Positions 26,456 through 36,448 are shown, counted from the first letter of the stretch. The stretch: 64,000 bases of DNA from Halothiobacillus diazotrophicus (GCF_001663815.1 NZ_CP016027.1:1995001-2059000), one strand, 5' to 3'. Program-made: numbers and translations. Notes: generated by a model not told the origin, from the letters alone.

Positions 26456-27889
26456 GTGTCCGACCTGCCCAATCTCGATCATTACTGGCTGCCCTTTACC
26501 GCCAACCGCCAGTTCAAAAGCATGCCGCGCCTGTTCAAGGCCGCGAAAGGCAACTACTACACCACCATTGACGACCGCACGCTGCTGGATGGCACCGCCG
26601 GCCTGTGGTGCGTCGCCGCCGGCCATGGCCGCGAAGAAATCGCCAGCAGCGTGGCGCACCAGTTGCGCACCCTGGACTATGCGCCCGCCTTCCAGAACAG
26701 CCATCCTCTGGCCTTCGAGGCTGCCGAGCGCCTGGCCCAATACATGCCGCCCGGCCTCGATCGCATTTTCTTCACCGGGTCCGGTTCGGAATCCGCCGAC
26801 ACGGCCCTGAAGATCGCGCTGGCCTATCACCGGATCACCGGCAACCCGCTGCGCAACAAGCTGATCGGACGCGAACGCGGCTATCACGGCGTCAACTTCG
26901 GCGGCCTCGCCGTCGGGGGCATCGCGGGCAACCGCAAGGCCTTCGGCAACGGTCTGCCCGGCGTCGACCACATCCGTCATACCCTGGACATCGGCCTCAA
27001 TGCCTTCACCCGCGGCCTGCCGCAGGACGGCGGCATCGCCCTGGCCAACGAATTCGAACAGCGCATCACGACCCTGCACGACCCCGCCACCATCGCCGCA
27101 CTGATCGTAGAGCCCATGCAGGGCTCGGCGGGCGTGCTGCTGCCGCCGGTGGGATATCTCAAACGCCTGCGCGAGATCTGCGACAAGCACGGCATTCTGC
27201 TGATCTTCGACGAAGTCATCACCGGTTTCGGGCGGCTTGGCACCCGATTCGCCGCCGACTACTTCGGCGTGACACCCGACATCATCACCTGCGCCAAGGC
27301 CCTGACCAATGGTGCCGTGCCGATGGGCGCCGTTGCGGTGAAACGGGAAATCCACGACGCGTTCATGGCCAACAGCCCGGCGGGCGGCATCGAACTACCC
27401 CACGGCTATACGTACACCGCGCACCCGGTCGCCTGTGCAGCAGCCCTCGCTACGCTGGACATCTTCGCCAGCGAAAAACTCGAGGACCGTGCCGCCGGCC
27501 TGAGTGCGCACTTCGAGCAGGCCGCGCACAGCCTCAAGGGCCTGCCGTTCGTGAAGGACATTCGCAACATCGGTCTCGTCGCGGGCATCGAACTGGAATC
27601 GATTCCGGGCAAGCCCGGCGCAGCCGCCTTTGCCACTTATCTCAAATGCTACGAAATGGGCGTACTGGTGCGCTACACCGGCGACATTCTCGCCATTTCG
27701 CCGCCGCTGACCATCGAGAAGGACGAGATCGATCGCCTGTTTGGCACCATCGGCGAAGCACTCACAACACTGGCAGCCGAGGGCGAAGCAGGCCTGGACC
27801 CCACCCGTTATCTGAAGAACGAACAGCAGTGGGCAGCGCATCAACAGGAAATTCATCAACAACAAGCGACCTTGGAGCAAACCGCATGA
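26456..27889 (+). CDS. bauA: Class III aminotransferase, beta-alanine--pyruvate type
   Basis: A PLP enzyme of the omega-amino acid:pyruvate transaminase group. It has the family N-terminus [32 protein letters not shown], the cofactor motif [13 protein letters not shown] and the PLP lysine in [15 protein letters not shown] (residue 281 from this start). Beta-alanine would give malonate semialdehyde, which the next gene product oxidises. GTG 26456 is preferred because GAGGA lies 7 bases upstream; ATG 26411 would add 15 residues but has no ribosome site. The product ends in a Gln/His-rich tail ([16 protein letters not shown]) absent from standard members. It overlaps mmsA by 4 bases. Confidence 0.85.
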   Translation: MSDLPNLDHYWLPFTANRQFKSMPRLFKAAKGNYYTTIDDRTLLDGTAGLWCVAAGHGREEIASSVAHQLRTLDYAPAFQNSHPLAFEAAERLAQYMPPGLDRIFFTGSGSESADTALKIALAYHRITGNPLRNKLIGRERGYHGVNFGGLAVGGIAGNRKAFGNGLPGVDHIRHTLDIGLNAFTRGLPQDGGIALANEFEQRITTLHDPATIAALIVEPMQGSAGVLLPPVGYLKRLREICDKHGILLIFDEVITGFGRLGTRFAADYFGVTPDIITCAKALTNGAVPMGAVAVKREIHDAFMANSPAGGIELPHGYTYTAHPVACAAALATLDIFASEKLEDRAAGLSAHFEQAAHSLKGLPFVKDIRNIGLVAGIELESIPGKPGAAAFATYLKCYEMGVLVRYTGDILAISPPLTIEKDEIDRLFGTIGEALTTLAAEGEAGLDPTRYLKNEQQWAAHQQEIHQQQATLEQTA

Positions 27890-29391
27890 CCGCCCCGGAA
27901 CAGATCATCGGCCATTACATCGACGGACAGCTTTTCGCCGGCAGCGGCGAGCGGAAGGGCGACGTGTACAACCCGGCCACCGGCCGGATTCAATCCCAGG
28001 TCCGGTTCGCCACAGCAGCGGAGGTCCATCAAGCCATCGCCGCCGCGGCACAGGCCTTTCCCGCCTGGTCCGAAACCTCGCCACTGAAGCGGGCACGGGT
28101 CATGTTCAAGTTCAAGGAACTGCTCGAGCAGAACAGCGATGCCCTGGCGCGCGCCATCACGCTCGAGCACGGCAAGACCCTGAGCGATGCCCAGGGGGAA
28201 ATCATCCGCGGTCTCGAAGTGGTCGAGTTTGCCTGCGGCATGCCGCATCTGCTCAAGGGTGAGTTCAGCGATCAGGTAGGCACGGGCATCGATACCCATA
28301 GCCTGCGCCAGCCCCTGGGTGTCGTAGCCGGGATCACCCCGTTCAATTTCCCGGTCATGGTGCCGTTGTGGATGATCCCGATGGCCCTGACCGCCGGCAA
28401 CACCTTCGTCCTGAAACCCTCTGAACGCGACCCCAGCGCCAGCCTGATGCTGGCCGACCTGCTCGCCCAGGCCGGGCTGCCGGCGGGCGTCTTCAACGTC
28501 GTGCAGGGCGACAAGCTGGCCGTGGACACCCTGCTGACCGACAAGCGGGTACAGGCAATCAGTTTTGTCGGCTCGACGCCGATCGCCGAATACATCTACA
28601 CCACGGGCACGGCAAACGGCAAACGGGTACAGGCACTGGGTGGCGCGAAGAACCATCTCGTGGTCATGCCCGACGCCGACCTGGATCAGGTGGTCGATGC
28701 CCTCATCGGTGCCGGCTTCGGCTCGGCGGGCGAACGGTGCATGGCCATTACCGTGGCGGTGGCCGTCGGCGGCGTGGGCGACGCGCTTGTCGCCAAGCTC
28801 GCGGAAAAGGCGCGCGACATCCGGGTCGGTCAAGGCCTGGACGCCGACGTGGACATGGGACCGCTCGTCACCCCGCAACACTTTGCCAAAGTCAAATCCT
28901 ACGTGGACACGGGGGTGGCGGAAGGCGCGGATCTCGTGGTCGACGGCCGGGACTTCTCCCTGGCCGGCCATGAGGACGGATTCTTCATCGGCCCCTGCCT
29001 GTTCGATCACGTCACCCCGGACATGACAATCTACAAGGAAGAGATCTTCGGCCCGGTTCTGTCCGTGATGCACGTCGACGACTTCGAAAGCGCCCTGCAG
29101 CTGGTCAACGATCACGAATACGGCAACGGCACCGCGATCTTCACCCGCGACGGCGGCGTGGCGCGGGCGTTTTCCCGACGGGTACAGGCCGGCATGGTGG
29201 GCGTGAACGTGCCGATTCCCGTGCCGATCGCCTTCCACAGCTTCGGCGGCTGGAAGCGCTCCCTGTTCGGCGATCACCACATCTATGGACCGGAAGGCGT
29301 CCGCTTCTATACCCGCCTGAAAACCACCACCACGCGCTGGCCGGCAGGCGCACGGGTTGCCGCCGAGTTCGTCATGCCCACCATGAAATAA
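27886..29391 (+). CDS. mmsA: CoA-acylating methylmalonate/malonate-semialdehyde dehydrogenase
   Basis: MmsA converts malonate or methylmalonate semialdehyde with CoA and NAD to acetyl- or propionyl-CoA plus CO2. The 501-residue protein has the ALDH fold with catalytic Cys285 in [10 protein letters not shown] (the family uses GERCMA) and [14 protein letters not shown] near residue 150. The ATG overlaps the bauA stop (ATGA) and TTGGAG lies upstream. With bauA it forms a two-gene beta-alanine pathway. An intrinsic terminator follows. Confidence 0.92.
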   Translation: MTAPEQIIGHYIDGQLFAGSGERKGDVYNPATGRIQSQVRFATAAEVHQAIAAAAQAFPAWSETSPLKRARVMFKFKELLEQNSDALARAITLEHGKTLSDAQGEIIRGLEVVEFACGMPHLLKGEFSDQVGTGIDTHSLRQPLGVVAGITPFNFPVMVPLWMIPMALTAGNTFVLKPSERDPSASLMLADLLAQAGLPAGVFNVVQGDKLAVDTLLTDKRVQAISFVGSTPIAEYIYTTGTANGKRVQALGGAKNHLVVMPDADLDQVVDALIGAGFGSAGERCMAITVAVAVGGVGDALVAKLAEKARDIRVGQGLDADVDMGPLVTPQHFAKVKSYVDTGVAEGADLVVDGRDFSLAGHEDGFFIGPCLFDHVTPDMTIYKEEIFGPVLSVMHVDDFESALQLVNDHEYGNGTAIFTRDGGVARAFSRRVQAGMVGVNVPIPVPIAFHSFGGWKRSLFGDHHIYGPEGVRFYTRLKTTTTRWPAGARVAAEFVMPTMK

Positions 29392-29420
29392 GTCGGCATG
29401 AAGTAAGTCGACGTGCGTAT

Positions 29421-29459
29421 CCGCCGTCTGCCCGAGGTGCTCGGGCGGGCGGCGTTTTT
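29421..29459 (+). terminator. Intrinsic terminator after mmsA
   Basis: A two-part stem CGCCG..GCCCGA / TCGGGC..CGGCG with loop GGTGC, then TTTTT, 30 bases after the mmsA stop. Confidence 0.85.
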
Positions 29460-29570
29460 GATGAGGCACGAAAGATTGAACCGCGTCCCTGTATCAGGCC
29501 AAGACACGCCCCCGGTCATTGGCCCGAGCCGCTGTCTGTCCGGGGGCATTCCGCATCGAGGTGTCCGTCC

Positions 29571-30092
29571 ATGATTGGTTTTGCCTCCAGCCGGGTCGCG
29601 GCTCAGATCACCCTCGTCTCCGTGGCGTCCTATCTGGCCGGTTTCTATTTCACCGAGCTGTTTCACGCCGCTTCGGCCAGCCTGGGCGGACTCTGGTCCT
29701 CGGTCTCCGCCATCGTCGTGCTCCAGGCGACGCAGCGCGATACCTTGTCCTCGGCCTATCTGCGCATCTTCGGCTCGCTCATCGGCGCGATCACCAGCGC
29801 TGCCTATCTGTCCGTGCTGCCGTTCAGCCCGCTCGGTATGGCTGTATCGATCTTTCTGACCGTGCTCGTCTGTCACGCCATCCGGATTCCCGACCATGCC
29901 CGGCTGGCCGCGATCACGGTGGTCGTGATCATGGTAATCACCAGCATCGACCCGACCCTGAACCCGCTGCGCAATGCCGGATTGCGATTCAGCGAGGCCT
30001 TTATCGGCGCGGCGTTGGCGGTGATCGCCGCCCTGCTGTGGCCGGGCGCCAAGGAAATGCCCCGTTCCCCGATGCCCGGGACCCAGGACTGA
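29571..30092 (+). CDS. FUSC-family (aromatic acid exporter-like) membrane protein
   Basis: A 173-residue integral membrane protein with about five hydrophobic helices covering residues 10-160. The pattern SLGGLWSSVSAIVVLQATQRDTLSSA followed by RIFGSLIGAITSAAYL is that of the membrane half of FUSC/ArAE transporters (the first part broken here as SLGGLWSSVSAIVV and LQATQRDTLSSA). The large cytoplasmic domain of full-length members is missing, so this is a short member. GAGGTG precedes the ATG. Substrate unknown; it lies between beta-alanine and polyamine genes and converges on an SMR gene. Confidence 0.72.
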   Translation: MIGFASSRVAAQITLVSVASYLAGFYFTELFHAASASLGGLWSSVSAIVVLQATQRDTLSSAYLRIFGSLIGAITSAAYLSVLPFSPLGMAVSIFLTVLVCHAIRIPDHARLAAITVVVIMVITSIDPTLNPLRNAGLRFSEAFIGAALAVIAALLWPGAKEMPRSPMPGTQD

Positions 30093-30155
30093 GAGCCCAG
30101 AACCAAGGACAAGGGCCATGGGAGGAATGCGCCACAAGTGGCGCTGTTGCTCGAC

Positions 30156-30497
30156 TCAGTCGAGAGACGTGTGCGAAAACAGGTTGATCACGACCACCCC
30201 GGCCAGAATCAGGCCGATGCCGACCATGGCCGGTGTATCCAGCATCTGCTTGAAGAAGACGGCGCCGATTATGGCAAGCAGCACCATGCCGACCCCCGAC
30301 CAGACGGCATAGACCACACCGACCGGAATGGTCTTCAGCGTGAGGGAGAGGAGATAGAACGACAGGGCATAGCTGACGACCACCAGCACGGAGGGCCAGA
30401 AACGCGTGAAGCCTTCCGCCGATTTGAGCGCACTGGTGCCGATGACCTCGGTGACGATGGCGATGCCCAGATAGAGCCAGTACAGGGATGCTTTCAT
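30156..30497 (-). CDS. Small multidrug resistance (SMR, EmrE-type) transporter
   Basis: A 113-residue four-helix transporter. The essential membrane glutamate is Glu17 in AIVTEVIGTSALKSAEGF, and the helix-3 motif YAVWSGVGMVLLAIIGA is present, as in EmrE. SMR proteins exchange protons for cationic amines, and some (MdtJI) export spermidine. The gene lies 18 bases after the glutamine-synthetase-like gene at the end of the polyamine series, so amine efflux is a reasonable guess. It occurs as a single gene, suggesting a homodimer. Confidence 0.88.
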   Translation of the reverse strand: MKASLYWLYLGIAIVTEVIGTSALKSAEGFTRFWPSVLVVVSYALSFYLLSLTLKTIPVGVVYAVWSGVGMVLLAIIGAVFFKQMLDTPAMVGIGLILAGVVVINLFSHTSLD

Positions 30498-30515
30498 CGT
30501 CTTCCCGTCAGGCCC

Positions 30516-31880
30516 TTACGGCCAGGTCAGGTAGCGCTGATATTCCCAGTCGCTGACCGACCGGCAATAGTCGACCCAGACCATGCGCATGGTGTCGATG
30601 AATCCGCCGACGAATGCCGCCCCCAGCGCGCCGACAAGCACGTCGTCCGCTGCCAGCGCATCCAAAGCATCGCCCAGCGTTTGCGGCAGGGTCGCCACGC
30701 CCCGCTCGGCAAACTGCGCGTCGGGCCAGGCGTAGAGATCCTCGTCGTTGGGGGCGGGCGCTTGCATGCCCTGCGTGACGCCATCCAGCATGGCGGCGAT
30801 GGCGGAAGCCAGTGCCAGATAGATGTTGCAACTACCGTCCGTCAGTCGGAATTCGACCCGCCCGCCGGTCGTACGGAGCACCGAGGTGCGGTTGTTGTCG
30901 CCCCAGGCGATGTGCGCCGGCGCCCAGCTCGTGCCGGAACGGGATCGCCCCACCACCAGCCGCTTGTAGGAATTCACGCTGGGCGCGTGGAATGCCGTCA
31001 GTGCCCGCGCGTGGGCAAGGAGCCCCGCGACGCACTGCCGGCCCGTTTCGGAGAGGCCATGGGAATCGTCGGCATCCGCCATCACCGCCCGCCCCGTCTC
31101 GTCCCGTAACGACAGATGCAGGTGCAGGCCGTTGCCGGGTCGGTCGGCGAAGGGCTTGGGCATCATGCTGAAGATCAGCCCTGCATCCTCGGCGATGTGA
31201 TGCGCCGCCATCTTGAACAGCACGAACCGATCGGCGGCCGTGAGCGCATCGCTGTAGTGATAGTTGAGTTCGAATTGACCGCTGGCGTCCTCGTGATCGA
31301 TCTGGAAGACGTCGAACCCGCAGGTTTCCAGATCCTGCATCATCCGGTGCAGCACGTCGCTGACCCGCGCCATGACCTTGAGATCGTAGGACGGTTTATC
31401 CAGCGCATCCGCCGGATCGGCCGGCACCGGTCGCCCGGCGGCATCCTGATGGAAGAGACAGAACTCCGGTTCGATACCGACGTTCAGGGTCCAGCCGCGC
31501 TCGGCCAATCGCGCCAACTGACGACGCAGCAGGTAACGCGCGCACCAGTCATGGGGTTCGTCGAGGACCTCGCCCTCGCAGACGATGCGGGCATACCCCG
31601 GCATCCAGGGCAGCGCCTTCAGGGTCGAAAGATCGCCGCGACCATAGAACTCGGCGCGGGGGCCATGACGCGGCAGACCGGTCCCGTCGATGGACGGCGA
31701 GCCGAATCCGGCACCCGGCGAGACGATATCCGCCAGGTGGGCTAGCGGTATGTAGGTCCCCTTTGCCGCGCCGTGGATGTCGACGAACTGGGCAATTACG
31801 GTATGCACGCCCGCAGCCGCCATGCGTTGGTGGGCCTCGGCCACCGCCGTCTCGGAAACACGTTCCAACGAGGTACTCAT
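30516..31880 (-). CDS. glnT: Glutamine-synthetase-like ligase, type III/GlnT-GmaS group
   Basis: A 454-residue ATP-dependent glutamate-amine ligase of the GlnT / gamma-glutamylmethylamide synthetase group. The N-terminus FVDIHGAAKGTYIPLAH is typical; catalytic motifs GIEPEFCLF, DHEDASGQFELNY, GNGLHLHLSL and RVEFRLTDGSCNIYLA are intact. It differs from the PuuA encoded 11 kb away, so the locus has two glutamylating enzymes. The substrate amine cannot be read; polyamine, methylamine or ammonia are candidates. It lies 2 bases after gabT. The gene symbol is by group, not proven function. Confidence 0.82.
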   Translation of the reverse strand: MSTSLERVSETAVAEAHQRMAAAGVHTVIAQFVDIHGAAKGTYIPLAHLADIVSPGAGFGSPSIDGTGLPRHGPRAEFYGRGDLSTLKALPWMPGYARIVCEGEVLDEPHDWCARYLLRRQLARLAERGWTLNVGIEPEFCLFHQDAAGRPVPADPADALDKPSYDLKVMARVSDVLHRMMQDLETCGFDVFQIDHEDASGQFELNYHYSDALTAADRFVLFKMAAHHIAEDAGLIFSMMPKPFADRPGNGLHLHLSLRDETGRAVMADADDSHGLSETGRQCVAGLLAHARALTAFHAPSVNSYKRLVVGRSRSGTSWAPAHIAWGDNNRTSVLRTTGGRVEFRLTDGSCNIYLALASAIAAMLDGVTQGMQAPAPNDEDLYAWPDAQFAERGVATLPQTLGDALDALAADDVLVGALGAAFVGGFIDTMRMVWVDYCRSVSDWEYQRYLTWP

Positions 31881-31882
31881 GA

Positions 31883-33175
31883 TCAGGCCTCGGCCAGCGC
31901 GCGGTCGAGAATGTCCAGCGCCTCGTCGAACACCGCATCTTCGATTGTCAGCGGATAGAGGAACCGCACCACGTTACCGTACACGCCGCAGCTGAGAAGA
32001 ATCAGGCCGGCCTTGAGCGCCGCCTGCTGAACCCGTTTGACGGCATCGGGTGAAGGTGCTCCGGTGGCCGGATCGAAGAACTCGGCGGCGATCATCGAAC
32101 CCAGTCCGCGCACTTCCTTCAGGGCGGGCACGTTGGCCTGGGCGGCGGTCAGGCGTGCCGTCAACTTTTCGCCCAGCCGATTGGCACGGGCCACCAGCTG
32201 TTCCTGTTCCATGACATCGATCACGGCATGCGCGGCGGCGATCGCCAGCGGATTGCCGGCATAAGTGCCGCCGAGCCCGCCCGGCGCCGGCGCATCCATC
32301 ACCTCGGCCTTGCCGCAGACGGCGGACAACGTCATGCCGCCCGCCATGCTCTTGGCTAGGGTCATGATGTCCGGCAGTACGTCATAGTGCTCGGTCGCGA
32401 ACAGCTTGCCGGTACGGCCAAAACCGGTCTGCACCTCGTCGAAGATCAGCAGGATGCCGTGCTCGTCGCAGACCTGACGCAGGCCGCGCAGCAGTTCCGG
32501 CGGCGCGACGTAGAACCCGCCTTCGCCCTGCACCGGTTCGATGATGATCGCGGCCACCCGCTTCGCTTCGATGTCGGCCTTGAACAAGGTCTGTAGCGCA
32601 TTCAGCGAATCCGCGACCGTCACGCCGTGCACATCCATCGGGAACGGCAGGTGATACACCTCGGAGGGGAACGGCCCAAAACCGACCTTGTAGGGCACGA
32701 CCTTGCCCGTCAGGGCACAGCCCATCATCGTCCGACCGTGAAAGCCGCCGGAAAACGCGATCAGACCCGGGCGTCCGGTATGGGCGCGAGCGATTTTCAC
32801 CGCATTCTCGACCGCCTCGGCACCGCTGGAGAAGAACGCGGTCTTCTTGGCATGATCGCCCGGCGTCAATGCATTGATACGCTCGGCCAGTCGCACGTAA
32901 CTTTCATAGGGCAGCACCTGATAGCAGGTGTGGGTGAAGCGCTTGAGCTGATCCTCGATCGCAGCCACGAGCGCCGGGTGCCGGTGCCCGGTGTTCAGTA
33001 CGGCGATGCCGCCGGCGAAATCGATGTAGCGATTGCCCTCGATGTCCCAGACCTCGGCGTTCAAGGCCCGATCGACGTAGAAGCCGGCCATGACGCCGAC
33101 CCCGCGGGGCGTGGCGGCGAGCCGCCGCTCATGCAGACTGGCGTTGTTGATGGGCGTGGATTGTTCTTGGCTCAT
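31883..33175 (-). CDS. gabT: 4-aminobutyrate aminotransferase
   Basis: GabT moves the amino group of GABA to 2-oxoglutarate, giving succinate semialdehyde. The 430-residue PLP protein shows GGIAVLNTGHRHP, SSGAEAVENAVKIARA, LLIFDEVQTGFGRTGKLFA and the PLP lysine in TLAKSMAGGM. It follows puuC by 22 bases and precedes the glutamine-synthetase-like gene by 2, so it is well inside the operon. It provides the step between PuuD and GabD. Confidence 0.94.
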   Translation of the reverse strand: MSQEQSTPINNASLHERRLAATPRGVGVMAGFYVDRALNAEVWDIEGNRYIDFAGGIAVLNTGHRHPALVAAIEDQLKRFTHTCYQVLPYESYVRLAERINALTPGDHAKKTAFFSSGAEAVENAVKIARAHTGRPGLIAFSGGFHGRTMMGCALTGKVVPYKVGFGPFPSEVYHLPFPMDVHGVTVADSLNALQTLFKADIEAKRVAAIIIEPVQGEGGFYVAPPELLRGLRQVCDEHGILLIFDEVQTGFGRTGKLFATEHYDVLPDIMTLAKSMAGGMTLSAVCGKAEVMDAPAPGGLGGTYAGNPLAIAAAHAVIDVMEQEQLVARANRLGEKLTARLTAAQANVPALKEVRGLGSMIAAEFFDPATGAPSPDAVKRVQQAALKAGLILLSCGVYGNVVRFLYPLTIEDAVFDEALDILDRALAEA

Positions 33176-33197
33176 GTCATCTTCCTTTCCCGCCGGT

Positions 33198-34685
33198 TCA
33201 GGCGAGGCTGATCCAGGTCGTTTTGAGTTCGGTGTACTTTTCCAGCGCGTGCAATGACTTGTCGCGACCGTTGCCGGACTGCTTGTAGCCGCCGAACGGC
33301 ACGGTGATGTCGTCCTCGTCGTAACAATTCACGTGCACCGTGCCCGCCCGCAAGGCGCGCGCCACGAGATGGGCGCGGGAAATGTCGCGGGTCCACACGG
33401 CGGCGGCCAGACCGTAGCTCGTGTCGTTGGCGATGCGGATGGCCTCTTCCTCGGTATCGAAGGTGATGATCGACAGAACCGGCCCGAAGATTTCCTCGCT
33501 GGCGATGATCATCTCGTTGGTCACGCCGTCGAAGATGGTCGGTGCCACGTAGAATCCGCCGGTTTCCGTGCGGACGCGCTCGCCGCCGCAGCAGAGCGTG
33601 GCACCCTGGCTCTTGCCCGACTCGATGTACCGAAGCACGTTCTCCATCTGGACCTGGTCGACCAGCGCGCCCATCTTCGTGTCCGGATCAAGGGGATCGC
33701 CCGGCATGTGGTTCGGCGAATACTGCTTCAGTTTCTCGACGAATTCGTCGCGGATCGATCGCTCGACCAGCAGGCGGGACGGCGCATTGCAGCTCTCGCC
33801 CTGGTTGTAGAAGATCGACCCGGCCGCCGCGGCGACGGCGCGATCCAGATCCGGGCAGTCGGCGAACACGATGTTGGGCGACTTGCCACCCAGCTCGCAC
33901 CAAGCCCGCTTGAGGTTGCTCTCGCCCGCCATGACCTGGATCTTCTTGCCCACAGCCGTCGAACCGGTGAAGGCGATGCAGTCCACATCACCATGCAGGG
34001 CCAGGGGCGAACCCGCCTCGGGACCGAACCCCGGCACCACGTTCAGCACCCCGACCGGAATGCCGGCCTCCAGAGCCAGTTCGCCCAGGCGCAGCGCCGT
34101 CAGCGGCGATTTTTCCGAGGGCTTGAGAATCACGCTGTTACCCGCCGCCAGGGCCGGGGCGATTTTCCAGGAAGCCATCAGCAGGGGATAGTTCCAGGGC
34201 ACGATGGCCGCCACGACGCCCATGGGCTCGCGGGTGATCAGCGCCAGCGTGTCGCCGTGGGTCGGCGCGATTTCGTCGTAGACTTTATCGATCGCCTCGC
34301 CGTACCAGCGCAGGGTATTGGCCGTCGCGGGCACGTCCGTCGCCATGCTGGCCGAAATCGGCTTGCCCATGTCCAGGGTTTCCAGCAGCGCCAGTTCTTC
34401 CCGGTGAGCCATGACGAGGTCGGCAAACCGGATCATCGTGCGCTTCCGATCCCCCGGCGACAGGCCTGCCCAGCGCCGATCCTCGAAGGCCGCCCGGGCC
34501 GAGGCGACGGCGCGATCCACATCCGCCGCCCGACACCGCGCCACGTCCGCCAGCTTGCGGCCGTCGACCGGGGAAATACTCTCGAACGTGCCGCCGTCGG
34601 CGGCTGCCACGCGTTGTCCGTCGATCCATGCGCGACCGTCTACCGTCAATGCCGCTGCGCGGGCATGCCAATCGATCGTGTTCAT
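33198..34685 (-). CDS. puuC: Gamma-glutamyl-gamma-aminobutyraldehyde dehydrogenase (PuuC/KauB type)
   Basis: PuuC oxidises the aldehyde made by PuuB to gamma-glutamyl-GABA; homologues also act on aminobutyraldehyde and 3-aminopropionaldehyde. The 495-residue ALDH has PWNYPLLMASWKIAPALAAG, ELGGKSPNIVFADC and the catalytic cysteine in NQGESCNAPSRL. It lies between gabD (108 bases upstream, with hairpins in the spacer) and gabT. Confidence 0.9.
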   Translation of the reverse strand: MNTIDWHARAAALTVDGRAWIDGQRVAAADGGTFESISPVDGRKLADVARCRAADVDRAVASARAAFEDRRWAGLSPGDRKRTMIRFADLVMAHREELALLETLDMGKPISASMATDVPATANTLRWYGEAIDKVYDEIAPTHGDTLALITREPMGVVAAIVPWNYPLLMASWKIAPALAAGNSVILKPSEKSPLTALRLGELALEAGIPVGVLNVVPGFGPEAGSPLALHGDVDCIAFTGSTAVGKKIQVMAGESNLKRAWCELGGKSPNIVFADCPDLDRAVAAAAGSIFYNQGESCNAPSRLLVERSIRDEFVEKLKQYSPNHMPGDPLDPDTKMGALVDQVQMENVLRYIESGKSQGATLCCGGERVRTETGGFYVAPTIFDGVTNEMIIASEEIFGPVLSIITFDTEEEAIRIANDTSYGLAAAVWTRDISRAHLVARALRAGTVHVNCYDEDDITVPFGGYKQSGNGRDKSLHALEKYTELKTTWISLA

Positions 34686-34724
34686 TTCATCACCTCGTGT
34701 TTTCTGCGCTGTTGCGCGCTGCTC

Positions 34725-34778
34725 AGCTTCATGGATTTTTCATGAAAGCTTCAGGTTAGGGCCGGCCCGATGGCCGGC
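34725..34778 (-). repeat. Two hairpins in the gabD-puuC spacer
   Basis: GCCGGCC / GGCCGGC with loop CGAT (34761-34778) and, nearer puuC, AGCTTCATG / CATGAAAGCT (34725-34750, one bulge). Neither has a U run on the minus strand, so RNA processing or stability is more likely than termination. Confidence 0.6.
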
Positions 34779-34793
34779 TGAGATTACCGGCCG

Positions 34794-36257
34794 CTAGGAC
34801 AAACCGGCCATCGCGACATATTTGATTTCCAGGTATTCATCGATCCCGTGATGCGAACCCTCGCGGCCGAGACCGGATTGCTTCACACCACCGAAGGGCG
34901 CCACCTCGTTGGAGAAGATGCCGGTATTCACACCGACCATGCCGTACTCGAGGGCCTCTGCGACCCGCCAGATCCGACCGATGTCGCGGCTGAAGAAGTA
35001 CGAGGCCAATCCGAACTCGGTGCGGTTGGCCAGTTCGATCACTTCATCATCGGTCTTGAAGCGGAACAGCGGGGCGACCGGTCCGAAGGTCTCCTCGCGG
35101 AACACCATGGCTTCCGGGCTGACGTCGGCCAGCACCGTCGGCTCGTAGAACGTGCCGCCCAACGCATGAGGCTTGCCGCCGGTGACCAGACGCGCGCCCT
35201 TGGCGATCGCGTCGCCCACGTGACTTTCCACTTTCGCCAGGGCCGCCGCGTCGATGAGCGGGCCTTGGGTGACGCCTTCGGCAAAGCCGTCACCCACCTG
35301 GAGTTCAGCGACGCGATCGGCCAGTTTCTGGGCGAAGGCATCGAACACGCCGTCCTGCACGAACAGTCGGTTGGCGCAGACGCAGGTCTGGCCGGCATTG
35401 CGGTATTTGCTGGCGATGGCGCCTTCCACGGCGGCATCCAGATCCGCATCGTCGAACACGATGAATGGCGCGTTGCCGCCCAGTTCCAGCGACAGCTTCT
35501 TGATGGTGTCCGCACTCTGGCGCATCAGGATCCGGCCAACCTCGGTCGAACCGGTGAAGGAGAGCTTGGTCACCACCGGGCTCTCGCAGATGGCGCCGCC
35601 GATCTGTACCGGATCGCCGGTGATTACCTGGAACACGCCGCCCGGGATACCGGCTTCCTCGGCCAGGACGGCCAGTGCGAAGGCCGATAGCGGTGTCTGT
35701 TCGGCCGGCTTCACGATCATCGAACAACCGGCTGCCAGGGCCGGTGCCGCCTTGCGGGTGATCATCGCGGTGGGGAAATTCCAGGGGGTGATGGCCGCCG
35801 TCACGCCGATCGGCTGCTTCAGGACCACGAGGCGCCGATCGCCCTGCGGCGCGGGGATCACCTCGCCGTAGACCCGCTTGGCCTCCTCGGCAAACCACTC
35901 GATAAAGCTGGCGCCGTAGGCGATTTCGCCGCGCGCTTCCGCCAGAGGCTTGCCCTGCTCGGCGGTGAGAATCCGCGCCAGATCGTCCTGATGCTGCATG
36001 ATCAAGGCAAACCAGGTCTTCAGCCGCGCCGAGCGCTCCTTGGCCGTCAGGGCACGCCATTGCTTTTGCGCGACGGCCGCGGCAGCGATGGCACGCTCCG
36101 TTTCCGCTCGTCCCATCAGGGGGGCTTCGGCAATCGTGGCCCCCGTAGCCGGGTTCTTGATCGTCAGGGTGGCGCCGGAATCCGCGCCGACCCATTCGCC
36201 CGCCAGCCAGGCAACGCCTTGCTTGAGGAGCGCGGGATGATTCAATGGGATCGACAT
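34794..36257 (-). CDS. gabD: Succinate-semialdehyde dehydrogenase (NADP+)
   Basis: GabD oxidises succinate semialdehyde to succinate, the exit of the GABA route into the TCA cycle. The 487-residue ALDH (E. coli 482) has [37 protein letters not shown] and the catalytic cysteine in [11 protein letters not shown], as in E. coli GabD. GGAGAAG supports ATG 36257 over a longer in-frame start 54 bases upstream. Upstream are paired hairpins and potI. Confidence 0.95.
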   Translation of the reverse strand: MSIPLNHPALLKQGVAWLAGEWVGADSGATLTIKNPATGATIAEAPLMGRAETERAIAAAAVAQKQWRALTAKERSARLKTWFALIMQHQDDLARILTAEQGKPLAEARGEIAYGASFIEWFAEEAKRVYGEVIPAPQGDRRLVVLKQPIGVTAAITPWNFPTAMITRKAAPALAAGCSMIVKPAEQTPLSAFALAVLAEEAGIPGGVFQVITGDPVQIGGAICESPVVTKLSFTGSTEVGRILMRQSADTIKKLSLELGGNAPFIVFDDADLDAAVEGAIASKYRNAGQTCVCANRLFVQDGVFDAFAQKLADRVAELQVGDGFAEGVTQGPLIDAAALAKVESHVGDAIAKGARLVTGGKPHALGGTFYEPTVLADVSPEAMVFREETFGPVAPLFRFKTDDEVIELANRTEFGLASYFFSRDIGRIWRVAEALEYGMVGVNTGIFSNEVAPFGGVKQSGLGREGSHHGIDEYLEIKYVAMAGLS

Positions 36258-36316
36258 AACTTCTCCAGTATTGCTGTCAGCGTCGCACGCAGGCTCGCTG
36301 TCGGTTTTCATGAAAT

Positions 36317-36354
36317 CGGGATGTGAACATCCCGCAACCTGGGAACCCCCAGGT
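36317..36354 (-). repeat. Two adjacent 7-base hairpins upstream of gabD
   Basis: CGGGATG-TGAA-CATCCCG (36317-36334) and ACCTGGG-AACC-CCCAGGT (36337-36354), both perfect, two bases apart, 60-97 bases before the gabD ATG in the 191-base potI-gabD spacer. No T run follows. Confidence 0.75.
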
Positions 36355-36448
36355 CGTCAAACGGATCTTGTGGTTGTTTTTTCCGTCCCCCGGACATTTG
36401 GGGGGCGGCCCGTCTATTCTGTGTCGCTCGATGCGCGTCCGCTTCGGA

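Noticed and set aside
27856-29469. A 537-codon open frame opposite mmsA
   Set aside because: Antisense of a complete dehydrogenase gene; no ribosome site and no domain.
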